From Panagrolaimus kolymaensis (Eukaryota; Nematoda; Chromadorea; Rhabditida; Panagrolaimidae): a stretch of DNA of 64,000 nucleotides. Below the pieces are notes generated by a model that saw only the letters and a list, made by a program, of their open reading frames with translations, had not been told where the DNA came from and did not search any database. The first letter of the stretch is position 1. Each line of letters opens with the position of its first letter. The stretch spans positions 992,001-1,056,000 of the forward strand of contig JAJQJQ010000047.1 of the NCBI GenBank assembly GCA_028622995.1, given 5' to 3'. Position numbers and translations under genes: made by a program. Positions 34,101 through 44,800 of the stretch are shown here, one piece after another.

Positions 34101-35039
34101 CTCTTTTTTTTTTTTGCGTTTTTGCGGCCATTTTTTTTTTATTTCATACCTACTTTTTACTTTTTCAAGCAAAAATAAAAAAGCCAACCTGGTATAAAAA
34201 AGCGCTATTTTTTAATACCCTTCTTTCTCACTTGCATTTTTTGTTTTTGAAAAACGGAAAATGTAATGGGATAGTTTTTATTTTCAAACTATTTTAATCG
34301 CTCTTTTTCCTGCGTTGATTAACGCATTTTTTTTTCTTTGTAAACTTTCAACCTCCATAAAAATGTAAAACTGTCTTTTTTTATTCTAAATTTTAACCTG
34401 ACCAGGCAACAGGAGGTCTTTTTTGATTTTCAAGGTCTTACAAAGAAGGTCGATTCCTCCCAGAAAAAATATAAAGAAAAGACAGAGTAACCACTTGAAA
34501 CATTTATTTTCTTCTTTCTCATTTTTTTTTCTCGCTTCAGTTGCAGCACCCTTTTTTTCAATTATGTCTTAGATGTGTGTTGATTTTATGGTATTTTTTT
34601 ATTCAATCAAAAAAAAAAGTTGAATCAGTTTTCATTATTCTAAAAAAAACTTGAGGAAGGTCGAGAGGAGAGAGAGAGAGAGGAAAGGAGAAACTCCTCA
34701 CTGGTGTATTTCTTTTGTCATTTTTTCTTTTGATTTTTTTTCCATCGCTTCTTGGATGAAAAAAAAAAACCGTTTTCCTCTCTTTTTTTTGCTACTGTCA
34801 ACAAAAAATACAAAACAAAACGAAAAAATAAGTTGAACAAAAACAGCTAAACTTTAACTTTTTACTTTTATTTTTAAATTATTTTTCTTTGAAACAAACA
34901 AACATGTTTTTTTTCTTCGCGGTTTTTACATTGTTTTTAAGTTTTGCTTTTGTTAAAGTTTTTTACTTCAAAATTTTAATATCAAACTTTTTTTAGGTTT
35001 TATTTTTACTTTTATTCCAATTCATAGTTAGCAAGAAAG
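31170..35039. other. 3.9 kb low-complexity intergenic region
   Basis: Strongly strand-biased T-rich and A-rich DNA. Many open frames (for example 32768-34297) are Phe/Leu/Ser-rich products of T runs and lack splice structure or recognisable domains. Contains copy B of the ~165 bp repeat. Upstream of 35040 an acceptor-like TTTTTTTAG lies about 45 bp before the start codon. Confidence 0.45.
31279..31436 (+). repeat. Duplicated intergenic segment, copy B
   Basis: Second copy of the segment at 27271-27437, same orientation, lying just after the second astacin-like gene. Diverged by substitutions and small indels. Confidence 0.7.
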
Positions 35040-35351
35040 ATGAGTGTCCTTACTCCAGCATTTACAACTCTTACATGCATGGTCCTTTTGGCTGCATATT
35101 TTGGTCCAAGCGTTTATGGCGCCGATGATTTCGACCTCAAAACCCGTTCAGGATCTAAAGTTTGTGTTGGAAAAATTTGCGATGATTCATCTGCATTTTA
35201 TTATTTTGAATGTTGCGGAACCATTTATGATGAATGCTGCTTTAAACTTCAAACTTGGGTTATCGTTGTTCTCGTTGTTGCTGCCATTTTGACCCTTCTT
35301 GGCGCCATTGGTGGAATCATTCGATGTATTTGTTGTTGCGATCGTAACTAA
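35040..35351 (+). CDS. Small cysteine-rich single-pass membrane protein (Shisa/VOPP-like)
   Basis: Intronless gene for 103 residues. A signal peptide (about 1-27, ending VYGA) is followed by a short ectodomain of about 45 residues with Cys at KVCVGKIC, a paired FECC, and ECC just before the TM helix (VIVVLVVAAILTLLGAIGGII). A cytosolic Cys cluster (CICCC) then ends the protein and is likely palmitoylated. The CC-x-CC then TM arrangement recalls the Shisa/VOPP1/WBP1 superfamily, but the Cys count is reduced. Codon use is more balanced than in the surrounding intergenic DNA, supporting a real gene. The exact family is uncertain. Confidence 0.72.
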   Translation: MSVLTPAFTTLTCMVLLAAYFGPSVYGADDFDLKTRSGSKVCVGKICDDSSAFYYFECCGTIYDECCFKLQTWVIVVLVVAAILTLLGAIGGIIRCICCCDRN

Positions 35352-36061
35352 AAACATTGTTTCGCTTCAAGACAAGAAAACTTCATCTCGAGACAATTTT
35401 TTTTTGCAAAGTATATGTTTTGACGACTTCTTAAAATAGCCCGCCCGCCTGCATGAGCTCCACTGCCATTCTAAATAATATTTTTTTTTAAAATAATCAC
35501 TTCTAAGCTATTATTATTTTTAAACTAATGCATTCTTATTCCTCCTCTCCTTTTCATTCACCAAAAATAGTATATTTAGTTATTTTTGCTTTTTATATAT
35601 TATTTCTTTTTCTAAGGCAATAATAATGAAATTGCGTCGCAGCCAACGAATTATGCCAGAAGCATTGCCGCCCTTTATTTTAGCCTTTTTTATTTTATTT
35701 TTTTTTGCAGTTAATACTCGGGAGTTCTAAAAATTTATTCATTTTTTTACATTCATTTTCGTTGTTGTTGTTTTTATGCTCTGCTAATTTTTTTTTGCAT
35801 AATTGATTTTTAAAAATGTTTTTTTCTTTGTTGTAAAAACTTTTTTAAAAATAGCCTCTGCAGGAATTATTTTTGCAAAATTTTTTTTATATATTCTTTT
35901 TTGTTAAATGAAAAAACTTTCGTCCGACGCTCTATGCTTTATTAATAATGTTGTAAATCGTATTTTTTGTTTGTTTGTATTCTATTTTATTTTAGTATTA
36001 AAAATAAATAAATAATATAAATTAAAATTAATTTTCTTTAAAACAATTTCGATGGATGCTA
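35352..36061. other. Convergent 3' intergenic region
   Basis: About 710 bp between the converging small TM gene and the carbonic anhydrase gene. T-rich, with AATAAA-like words near 36000-36015; no gene seen. Confidence 0.5.
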
Positions 36062-37535
36062 CTATCTATTTTGTTGTTGTTTTCGAGTAACGACATGAAA
36101 CGAAGATTTAACTTGACGATCATGAAGTTCTTGTAATTTTCGAGCATTATGCTTAGTAATTTTTCTTAAAACATCTAATTGTCGATTGGACATGGTTACA
36201 TGATGATGTAATATCGTCCATGTGACACATTCAGCAAATGGCGCAGTTGTTAATGAGCCATCATAAGTGTAATATGAATGCTTATCTGAAGAAAAAAAAA
36301 AGAATTGTAAAAAAGGATTAAAAAAAACAAAAAAGAAATCTCTGAAAAAGAAATAAATAAAATGTGGAACGCCATTATTTTCTGTCGCTTCCCTTCATAA
36401 AAAGCAGATGATGAAAGTAAAAAATATATTTGACGTCAAAGAAAAAAATTTAAATAAAGTGCATACCTGGTAAAAGTTTGGATAAATCGAATTCATCTTC
36501 AATTTTCGCTTTTTTATCTTTAGAATTTATTGCTTTTTCCACTGCATTTATAATTGGCGTTAAAACTGGATTATCTTCTGGTGATTCCTGCAAATAGGAT
36601 CATTAATTTTGTTTGTTTAAAAATGTGCAAACATAAACCAAAAAAGAAAATGGAGAAGGAAAAAAACTAACATCAACAAATAGGGCTAAAACTGTATATC
36701 CATCGCAATGATGCAGGGCTTCTTTTCGCGAACCTAAATTTTTATTCCAAAAAACACAATGAATCTGAAAAAAAAACGTTTGTTCCATAATTTTTTAGTT
36801 TTTGGTCAAAAAATTGAACTTTGCTTACTTCCGCAGCAAAATGTAAACCATGTATACAATGTTCACTCCCTTTATGAGAGTCATCAGACCAATGCATATG
36901 AAATTGCCATAATCGATAATCGGCATCTGGCTTTAAATGAGAAGCAGCTATACGACTTTCAGCATCCTCTTTCATAACGCATAAAAATCCTGTTTTCGTT
37001 ACCTGAAGCAAAGATGAAAGATTTTAAATGTCAAATCTTGAATAAACTAAAGCGGATTTTAGAATGCAAAGAAAAAGTCAAAATCGAATGAGTAAAGCTA
37101 ATTTTTAGATTTTGAGATTCAAGAAAGTAAAAACTCAGATTTTCGGCGGATTTTAGCCGAATTTTTCGTAATACTTTGTAGCGCATTTTTCGGAATATTA
37201 GTTCCGCTTATTTAAGTTTTTTGGTATTATACTTTCAAAAAATTATATAATTCCAAGTAACTAAGTACATTTTTTTTCTTCAAATAATCACCTAACCTCA
37301 ACATATTCGGCTTCACCCATGTGATATTCAACATGCAATAATTTTCCTTTAAGAGCTTTATCGTGTATTACATTATCTTTAGTAAGATCAATTGGACTTT
37401 GGTGAACTTCAAAGAAACAAAAACATAAAAGTTAATTAAAATTAATAAAAAAAAACACTTACGTTTATGTTTCACAGATTTTTTCTTTTTTGTTGCCCAT
37501 GATTGAGTTGCAGAAGTCGAAACACTTTGTTCCAT
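36062..37535 (-). CDS. cah: Alpha-carbonic anhydrase, cytosolic type
   Basis: Catalyses reversible CO2 hydration. Six exons (37535-37463, 37406-37297, 37002-36829, 36764-36672, 36587-36467, 36285-36062) join to 264 residues with no signal peptide, so probably cytosolic. Visible: QSPIDL near the N-terminus, the zinc His pair in WQFHMHW, the third ligand in AAEIHCVFWN, the GSEH glutamate of the gate, YTVLALFVDV, and the substrate-site threonine in GSLTTAPFAECVTW. The zinc site is therefore complete. The proton-shuttle His of CA II (NNGH) is not present; the aligned stretch reads VTKTGFLCV. The usual N-terminal Trp-Tyr region before QSP is replaced by a short Lys-rich leader, and the C-terminal NxRPxQP motif is degenerate. 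Activity may be reduced. It is not one of the acatalytic CARPs that have lost a zinc His. Confidence 0.9.
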
Positions 37536-39767
37536 GTTTTTTTTTTCTTAATCCAAGAAAAAAATAAAAGTCTGAGTAAAAAAATAAAAAATAAAAAAAG
37601 CAGCGGCAACTAGCTACTGCTTTTTTTTCTCCTCCAAAAAGTGTACTCTTGCGGCTTCACTTCGAAAATAAAATAAAATAAAAAAAATTTTTTTGCTTGA
37701 GGCTTAAAAAAGCGTCTGCTGCCATTGCTCGCTGCTTTTTTTCTTTTCTCGATGGAATCCTCCATCTTTCTCTCGCTTCCATTTTTTTTCTTTCTCCATA
37801 TGGCAATGTGAGTGAGGGAATTTAACTAACTAACTACACAAAATAAAAAGGAAGAAAGAAAATAAAGAAATGAAAAAAGCATAGAAATGAAAAAGTGAAA
37901 TAAATTCAAGCAGACGTTAGTTAAGTAAACTATAAATTTCTCCTTTTTTTCTTTTGTTTAAAAATTATCTTGTCAATAATTTTTTCAATGGAAATTTTAG
38001 GTTTAAAATTAGTAATTTTCCCTTCAATTTGTATTTTCATTTAAAGATAAATGTATTTCATATATATTACTTCCAGGCTAATTTTTTTGTGGTTTCTTCA
38101 CACATTTTTCTTTCTTTTCCGGAAACTGAACAAATACAAAAAGCAAAAAGGGAGTCTATTTATCTCCTCTCACTTCTGCTTGTAGTTTCAATTTCTTTTC
38201 TGTTTGATGAATTTTTCCTCTCACATTTTTTCTTTAAAAAAATTTATTACCCTCAAAAAAATATTGCTTTTTTTTATAAACCATTAATTTTCAAAAAAAC
38301 ACATATTTTAGACACATGAAAAACATATTTTAATTTTCGCCTTTATTTTTTCTCGAGCCAAAGAAAATAAAATAAATAAACAAAATATTAATCATGAATA
38401 TGTTTTTTAACTTTTTAACTTTTTAACTTCTTTTCTTCTTCTTCGCCTACTACTATTACTAAGAATTTAATTTAAATCCCTAAAGCTATTGAAACTTAAA
38501 ATCTGTTGTTTAATTCTTTTCAAAAAAATAAATAAAGTAAAGATGTTTACTACCGCTCATCCCATTTTCAAATAAATCCATGTGCTTTTTGAAACATTAT
38601 AATTTATAATTGTTTTTCGTAAAATCATAAAATAATTATAAGCTTTCTTGTAGTAATTAAAATTTAAAAAAAAACAGATAAGAATCAACAACAAACATCT
38701 ATGAAAAATATTTGATTAATTAAATTGAAAAATAAGCACTCATTTTTTTAGAACAGTTTAAAAAAATAATAGACAAAAGTTTTATGTTTAAAATTCATTT
38801 TTTATGACACTTATTAGTCGTTATAAAATCAATATCTTTTCACACATATTCGGGCTTTTATTTATTTTTTTAATAATGATTAAAGAAAAACAAAACATTT
38901 ATCTTCAATTTTCATTTCATGCTTGAAATACTTGAAGGAGATGATGGCAATATTAAATGACTAATGGAAGTTGCATCGCTTTGAGTAGTTAAATCAAAAT
39001 TTTTGGTAATTTCGTAATAACTTCCTTTTATTATAATTTATAACAATGCAAAGCTAATTAATTTATCAAAATTAATTCCTTTTTTCCTTAAAAGGAAAGC
39101 AAACTTCGTTTAGTTAAATTTCTATCAAAAACTTAAAAAAAATCTTTATAAAAAATTCAAAAAATAATAATATAAAAAAAAGCTCGACTAGAAAAGAAAA
39201 AAGATGAAATTTTCCATGAAAGAATAAATTTATATTAGGCTGCTGCTGACTGATTCAGCTTGGCAATAACAACATTTGATCGGGTTTTCCATGGATACTT
39301 TTCAATTCAGTTCCATGGTTACTCCAATATATCTCATTATTGTCATTAAAATGCTTTTGAAAAATGAATTGTATCAACCATATAATTTTTTCTCCAAAAG
39401 TTTTTATTGTATTTTTTAATTTAGTTTTCTAATATGAATTTTTTTCAATGGATGGAAACCATGGAAGACAAGCGTTTCTGTTACAAAATAGCAAAAGCTT
39501 CAAGCTTTTTCAAAAACTTTATTAAAACATAAAATTGCATCTTATTTTTTTTCAAATAAAATTCGTTGTTATGAGAAATTCATTTATGCTAAAATCTTTA
39601 TTTTTAAATCACATTTACATAACACCCGAAAAATAAATAAATAAATACATTCATTGCTACTAAAAACATGTTTTAATCACCAAAACAAAAAAAAAAAGAA
39701 ACCATATTTGCCATAAAAATATACAATAAATTTAAGTTTTAACTATTTCACGATACATGAAGATCGG
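37536..39767. other. 2.2 kb intergenic region
   Basis: No convincing exon. The left part is the probable promoter of the carbonic anhydrase gene; the open frame 37954-38319 is Phe/Leu-rich and unsupported. Confidence 0.45.
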
Positions 39768-40196
39768 TCACACGATGTAAGCATAAGGCCTATCCACATC
39801 CAAACAAATTCGATTGCCATATTCTTTTTCAAATTTGCTTTGAATTAATAAACGATATTGGGCTTGAGCGGAATTTCTTCTAAAACTTTCTGGCCTTGGA
39901 GTCATCGGCCTTTCAATAACTTCAGATAATAATTCTGAAGCTCCTGAATATGAGCAAAGCATTCTGTAACAGCAAAAAGCAGTGATCACTGAAAATAAAA
40001 AAGTATTTTAGAAAAGATTCGTGGTGGGAGTAAAGTTTTTAAACTTACATGCAATAACAGTCAAAACAACTGCAGCAACTAAAACAACAACAGCGATGAT
40101 AATAAAATTTGATGTAAAAGTTGCAGCCAGCGATGGAGTTTGAGCTTGTCGCCAAGAAGGTTCCTCAAAAGCTGTTTCAATTCCAGATAAATCCAT
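39768..40196 (-). CDS. Small single-pass membrane protein
   Basis: Unrecognised, 122 residues from two exons (40196-40049 and 39988-39768). A short acidic/polar N-terminus of about 30 residues precedes a TM helix ([19 protein letters not shown]). The junction continues as [14 protein letters not shown], so the helix runs into a Cys-rich membrane-edge segment. The cytosolic tail has basic and acidic clusters ([11 protein letters not shown]) and ends DRPYAYIV, a C-terminal hydrophobic tail that could act as a PDZ ligand. No signal peptide. The start was chosen as the first ATG of the frame. No function is proposed. Confidence 0.6.
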
Positions 40197-41830
40197 GGGA
40201 ATTGATAAAGGTGAAAATTTTCTTTCAAGAATATCCAGCTTTTTTTAATTTAAATTTTATTAAAGAATATCAACGTCGATAAATAATTTTTTCTTCAGGT
40301 GAAAAAATAGTAATAAAAAATATGGAGCAAAAATAATAAATAATGAAAGTAATATTTTTCTGCTTCCTTTAAATATTTTTTTTACTTCTCGAAAAAAAAA
40401 TATTATTAAACACTCAAATTTAAATACAAAGATAAAGAAGACAAGAGACAATAAATGAAGACATTAAAATGTTATACTAAGATTAAAGGTAGGTAGCTGC
40501 TGTTGGGCAAAAAAATAAAAGGAAAGAAAAGAAAGATAGGAGTTAATCCGAAATATATGACGTTCTTCTTCAGAGGTGTGTAAAGTCCGCCCCATAAAAC
40601 TCCATAGAATTCAAAAAAGAAAGAAGTGAACTTTGTTCTGCAGAATTTTAGCTTTGTTGAGCTGAGCAGATTTGCAAATGAGAGACGACTATTTTAGAAA
40701 GAAAGAATAAGATTTCCTCGTAAAAACATGGTCACAGAGGCTTGTTTGTAAAAAAGGTCTAAATGTTAATCTCTTTTTCTTTTTCTTTTTCGATGTTATT
40801 TCTTATACTTTTGGCATTTTAGTTTGCTCACTTTCTTTTTGGAAAATTTGGCTTTTTTTCATGAAAAAAGAGGAAGCAAAAAAAAAAATTGCTAAATAAC
40901 ACAAATAACCTCAGAAAGGAGCGGATGTGACAGCTTTAAGTAGCACACGTTTAAGTTCAACAGCTTCCTTTTAAATCATTCATCCGTTCTAGGAAGTGAA
41001 ATAATATAATTATGAAAATAACTTAATTATCGCATTTACAAATTTTTTACTAAGGAAAAATAAAAATTATGGACCAAAGAGTAAACTCGGGTTTAAGATG
41101 ATTAAGAAGTAGCCAATGGTAAAATTTTGTAATTTGCTTCTATGACTAACTAAGCCAACCACAAATTTTTAAGGTAAGCCAAAGCCTATCACATGAACTT
41201 TACTTTACATTTTTTAAACATAAATAAATGACCAACCGAACAGCGGATGAAAGAATTATAACATTCTTTTTTAGATCAAAATATTTAACTTTAGACTTTA
41301 TAGACTTAAAAAATGATACCACTCAATAATGTTTTCTAAAAGAATCTTTTTAAAATCGGTTTATAATTTTAAATTTGTAAGTTAGGATATAATATAATTT
41401 TTTTGTAAAAATATCAAAGTTCAGAAAACATTTCTGTATGGATATTATAATTTTTGCATTTATAACTTTCATCGTCTGCTTTTTTATTCAAATCCAAACC
41501 ACAAAATAAAAAGTACATCCACAAAAAAAAAAAAAAAAAAAAAAAGCAGTAAAAAACATTTAAAACACCAAAACTCTTCCTTGCTACTTTGATATCAAAA
41601 ATTTTGCACAAAAAAAGCACAAAGAAGACAAGCTTTGGTAACGCTTCTTTTTAGTTTTAATGTTTATTGCTTGGGCTTATCAACCAAGCAAAAAAAAAAT
41701 GATTAAAGTATCTATATTGAAAAAAAAGTTTTTGTTCTGTAAATTAAATTATTGTCGTCTGAGGTCATTGAGTTCTTAAATAAAAATTATTTTTATCATC
41801 ATAATCAGTAATTTTCGAAAAAAGCTGACG
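40197..41830. promoter_or_regulatory. Divergent intergenic region upstream of the P-glycoprotein
   Basis: About 1.6 kb between a minus-strand small TM gene and the plus-strand P-glycoprotein. It contains a run of about 24 A at 41522-41545. Both promoters are expected here; no specific xenobiotic-response element was recognised. Confidence 0.4.
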
Positions 41831-44800
41831 ATGACAACGACGACTAAAAAATCTCATGAATTTGAAGTTGCTTGGGAGCCAGAGGATTCATCTTCAAGTC
41901 AACAACAGTAGGAAAAATTTATTATAAATTTATAGCCTTAAAACTTTTTAAATATTTTTATAGGGAAGAAAAATCTAAAAAAGTATCAATAATTAAATTA
42001 TGGAGATATGCAACAGGAAATAGTTTATTATTGGTTATTTTGGGCGCATTTATTGCTATTGTTACTGGCGCAGGTTAGTTTCAATCAAAATAAATGGAGT
42101 AAAATTTTTAACTTTTAGGAATGCCATTAATGTCCATTATTGTTGGAAATATTTCTGAATCATTCGTAAAAATGACTAAACTCCAAGAAAGTCCAGATTC
42201 TTTAGGTTAGTTTAATTTTTCTTTTCAAAACCTTAATTTCTCATTTTAAAAAAGATTTTATTATCGAATTTTGTGTCAACTTTTTGTAATGAAACTATTT
42301 TTAGCTTCGATACCTTTTTTAAATTATAATTTTCTTTTTGCAGTTTACCCCGATGACCCTTCTTGCAACACAACTTTCAAAGAAATATATTCAAAAGAAA
42401 TTTTTACTCATGACATAATAAAGCAATGCAAATCTTACGCATACCTTGGTGCAGCTATTTACGTCGCAGCTTTTTTACAAGTTAGCTGCTTTTTAATTTC
42501 TGGTGAACAAATGATTCATAAAATGAGATTAGCTTTTTTTCGAGGAATTTTACATCAAGATATTTCATGGTTTGATAAAAATAATAGTGGCACATTGACG
42601 ACAAAACTTTTTGAGTAAGTCTCTTTTTCAATGGCATTAAAAATTTCATTCAAAGATCTCTAATTTATTTTTGTTTTTGTTGCAGTAATTTAGAAAGAAT
42701 TAAAGAAGGCACAGGCGATAAAGTTGGATTATTAATTCAATTTTTAAGTCAATTTTTTACTGGCTTTGTTATTGCATTTACATATGATTGGAAATTAACT
42801 TTAATTATGATGAGTCTTTCGCCGTTTATGGTTATCAGCGGATTATTTATGGCTAAAGTAAGGAATAGCACAAATTTCAACTTTTGACCCTTAAAAAAAA
42901 GATAAAAACTAGCAATTTTTTAATCCTTGCAAAAAATATATAAAAAATTGCAAAAATAAAATAAATTCAAGGAAGTGTTTTTTATAGTTCATGGAATCAG
43001 CGGCAGAAAATGAAGCAAAAGATTATGCTCAAGCTGGAGCCATAGCCGAACAAGCTTTAACTTCCATTCGAACGGTTGTGGCTTTTAATGGACAAAAATA
43101 TGAATGTGAAAAGTAAATTTCATCCAAACAAATCAAATCGATAAAAAATTATTTTGATTTCTTCAGATACAATTCAGGCCTTTATACTTGCATGAAAAAT
43201 GGAATCCGCAAATCCATTTTAGTTGGAATTTGTCTCGGTGCAACTTTTCTAATTATATTTGCTTCCTATTGCCTTGCATTTTGGGTTGGAACTTCTTTCG
43301 TGGCGGATGGAAAAATGGATCCCAAAACTTTGTTCACCGTATTTTTTTCTGTTCTTATGGGTTCATTAGCTCTTGGACAAGCGGGTCAACAATTTGCGGT
43401 GATTGGAACTGCTCAAGGTGCAGCAAGTGCCATCTTTGAAATTATTGATCGAGTTTGTTTCATTTTTATCTTAAAATCGAAAAAATAATTTCTTTTCAGG
43501 AGCCAGAAATTGATTGCTATTCACCCGAAGGAATAAAACTTGAAAATGTTAAAGGAAAAATTTCTGTAAATAATATTAAATTTTCTTATCCAACAAGAAA
43601 GGAAATGAAAATTCTTAAAGGAATTAGTTTTGAAGCTTTACCTGGACAAACTATAGCTTTGGTAGGATCTTCTGGTTGTGGGAAAAGTACTATCGTCCAA
43701 TTACTTCTTCGATATTATAATCCTGATGCTGGCAATGTAACTAACTTAAAACTAATAATTTGCATAAAACTCTTTCTTTTTTTTGTTGCAGATTACTATC
43801 GATGGCCATGACCTTTCTGAAATCAACATTGAATCCCTCAGAAAAATTATCGGTGTAGTGTCTCAAGAACCCATTCTTTTTAATTGTAGCATTGAAGAAA
43901 ATATTCTTTATGGAAATGAAAACATTTCTCATACAGAACTTATTGATGCTTGTCGAATGGCAAATGCTGAAAGTTTCATTTCCACTCTGCCAAATGGTTA
44001 TAAAACTATCGTCGGTGAACGTGGAACTCAATTATCGGGTGGCCAAAAGCAAAGAATTGCTATTGCTCGAGCTTTAGTTCGAAACCCAAAAATCTTGCTT
44101 CTCGATGAAGCCACTTCGGCTTTGGATGCAGAAAGTGAATCCATCGTTCAACAAGCTTTGGATAAAGCTAGACAAGGAAGAACCACTTTAATTATTGCTC
44201 ATCGACTTACAACCATAAAAAATGCGGATAAAATTATTGCAATGAAAAATGGACAAGTTTTTGAAACAGGCACTCATGAAAGTTTAATGGAAAAGAGAGG
44301 GCTTTATTATGAACTTGTAAATGCTCAAGTTTTTGCGGATATTGACGAAGGTGAAAAAGATGCCACAAAATTACCAGAAAAAGAGAAAGCAGTCGAAATT
44401 AGCAGAAAAGATTCAAAAATATCTCGTCGATCAAGAACGACCTCAGTTTTGTCGTCTGCGACGAGAAGAATGAGTGCAGCATTTAGCCTTGAAGGAATTG
44501 CAATTGGACAACCACCTAACCTTGAAGACGATGAAAAATCGGTGACAAAACGTTTAATGAAAGGTTAGTTTGCTTTTAAAATTTTTTAAATGTCTAAAAA
44601 ATGACGGACAAACAAAAAAAAGCAAACTTTTTTAAAACACATTAAAAAATCTTATTTTTCCTAAAAACTTCCATTTTTTAGTGTTTATAAATTAAAAAAT
44701 GCTATTTTTCAACAGAAAAATAATAAAAATTTGCATTAAATTATTTCTGGTAAATTTCAAAAAAAAAATCAAAAAAAATGCAAAAAACTTTGCTCCAGGA

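Noticed and set aside
32768..34297. Cluster of open frames on both strands
   Set aside because: Phe/Leu/Ser-rich products of T and A runs without a domain or a consistent exon structure.
41522..41545. Run of about 24 A as a retroposon poly(A) tail
   Set aside because: No adjacent reverse-transcribed sequence or target duplication was seen; long A runs are common here.
43741..44031. Minus-strand open frame of 96 codons inside the P-glycoprotein
   Set aside because: Antisense shadow of NBD1 coding sequence.
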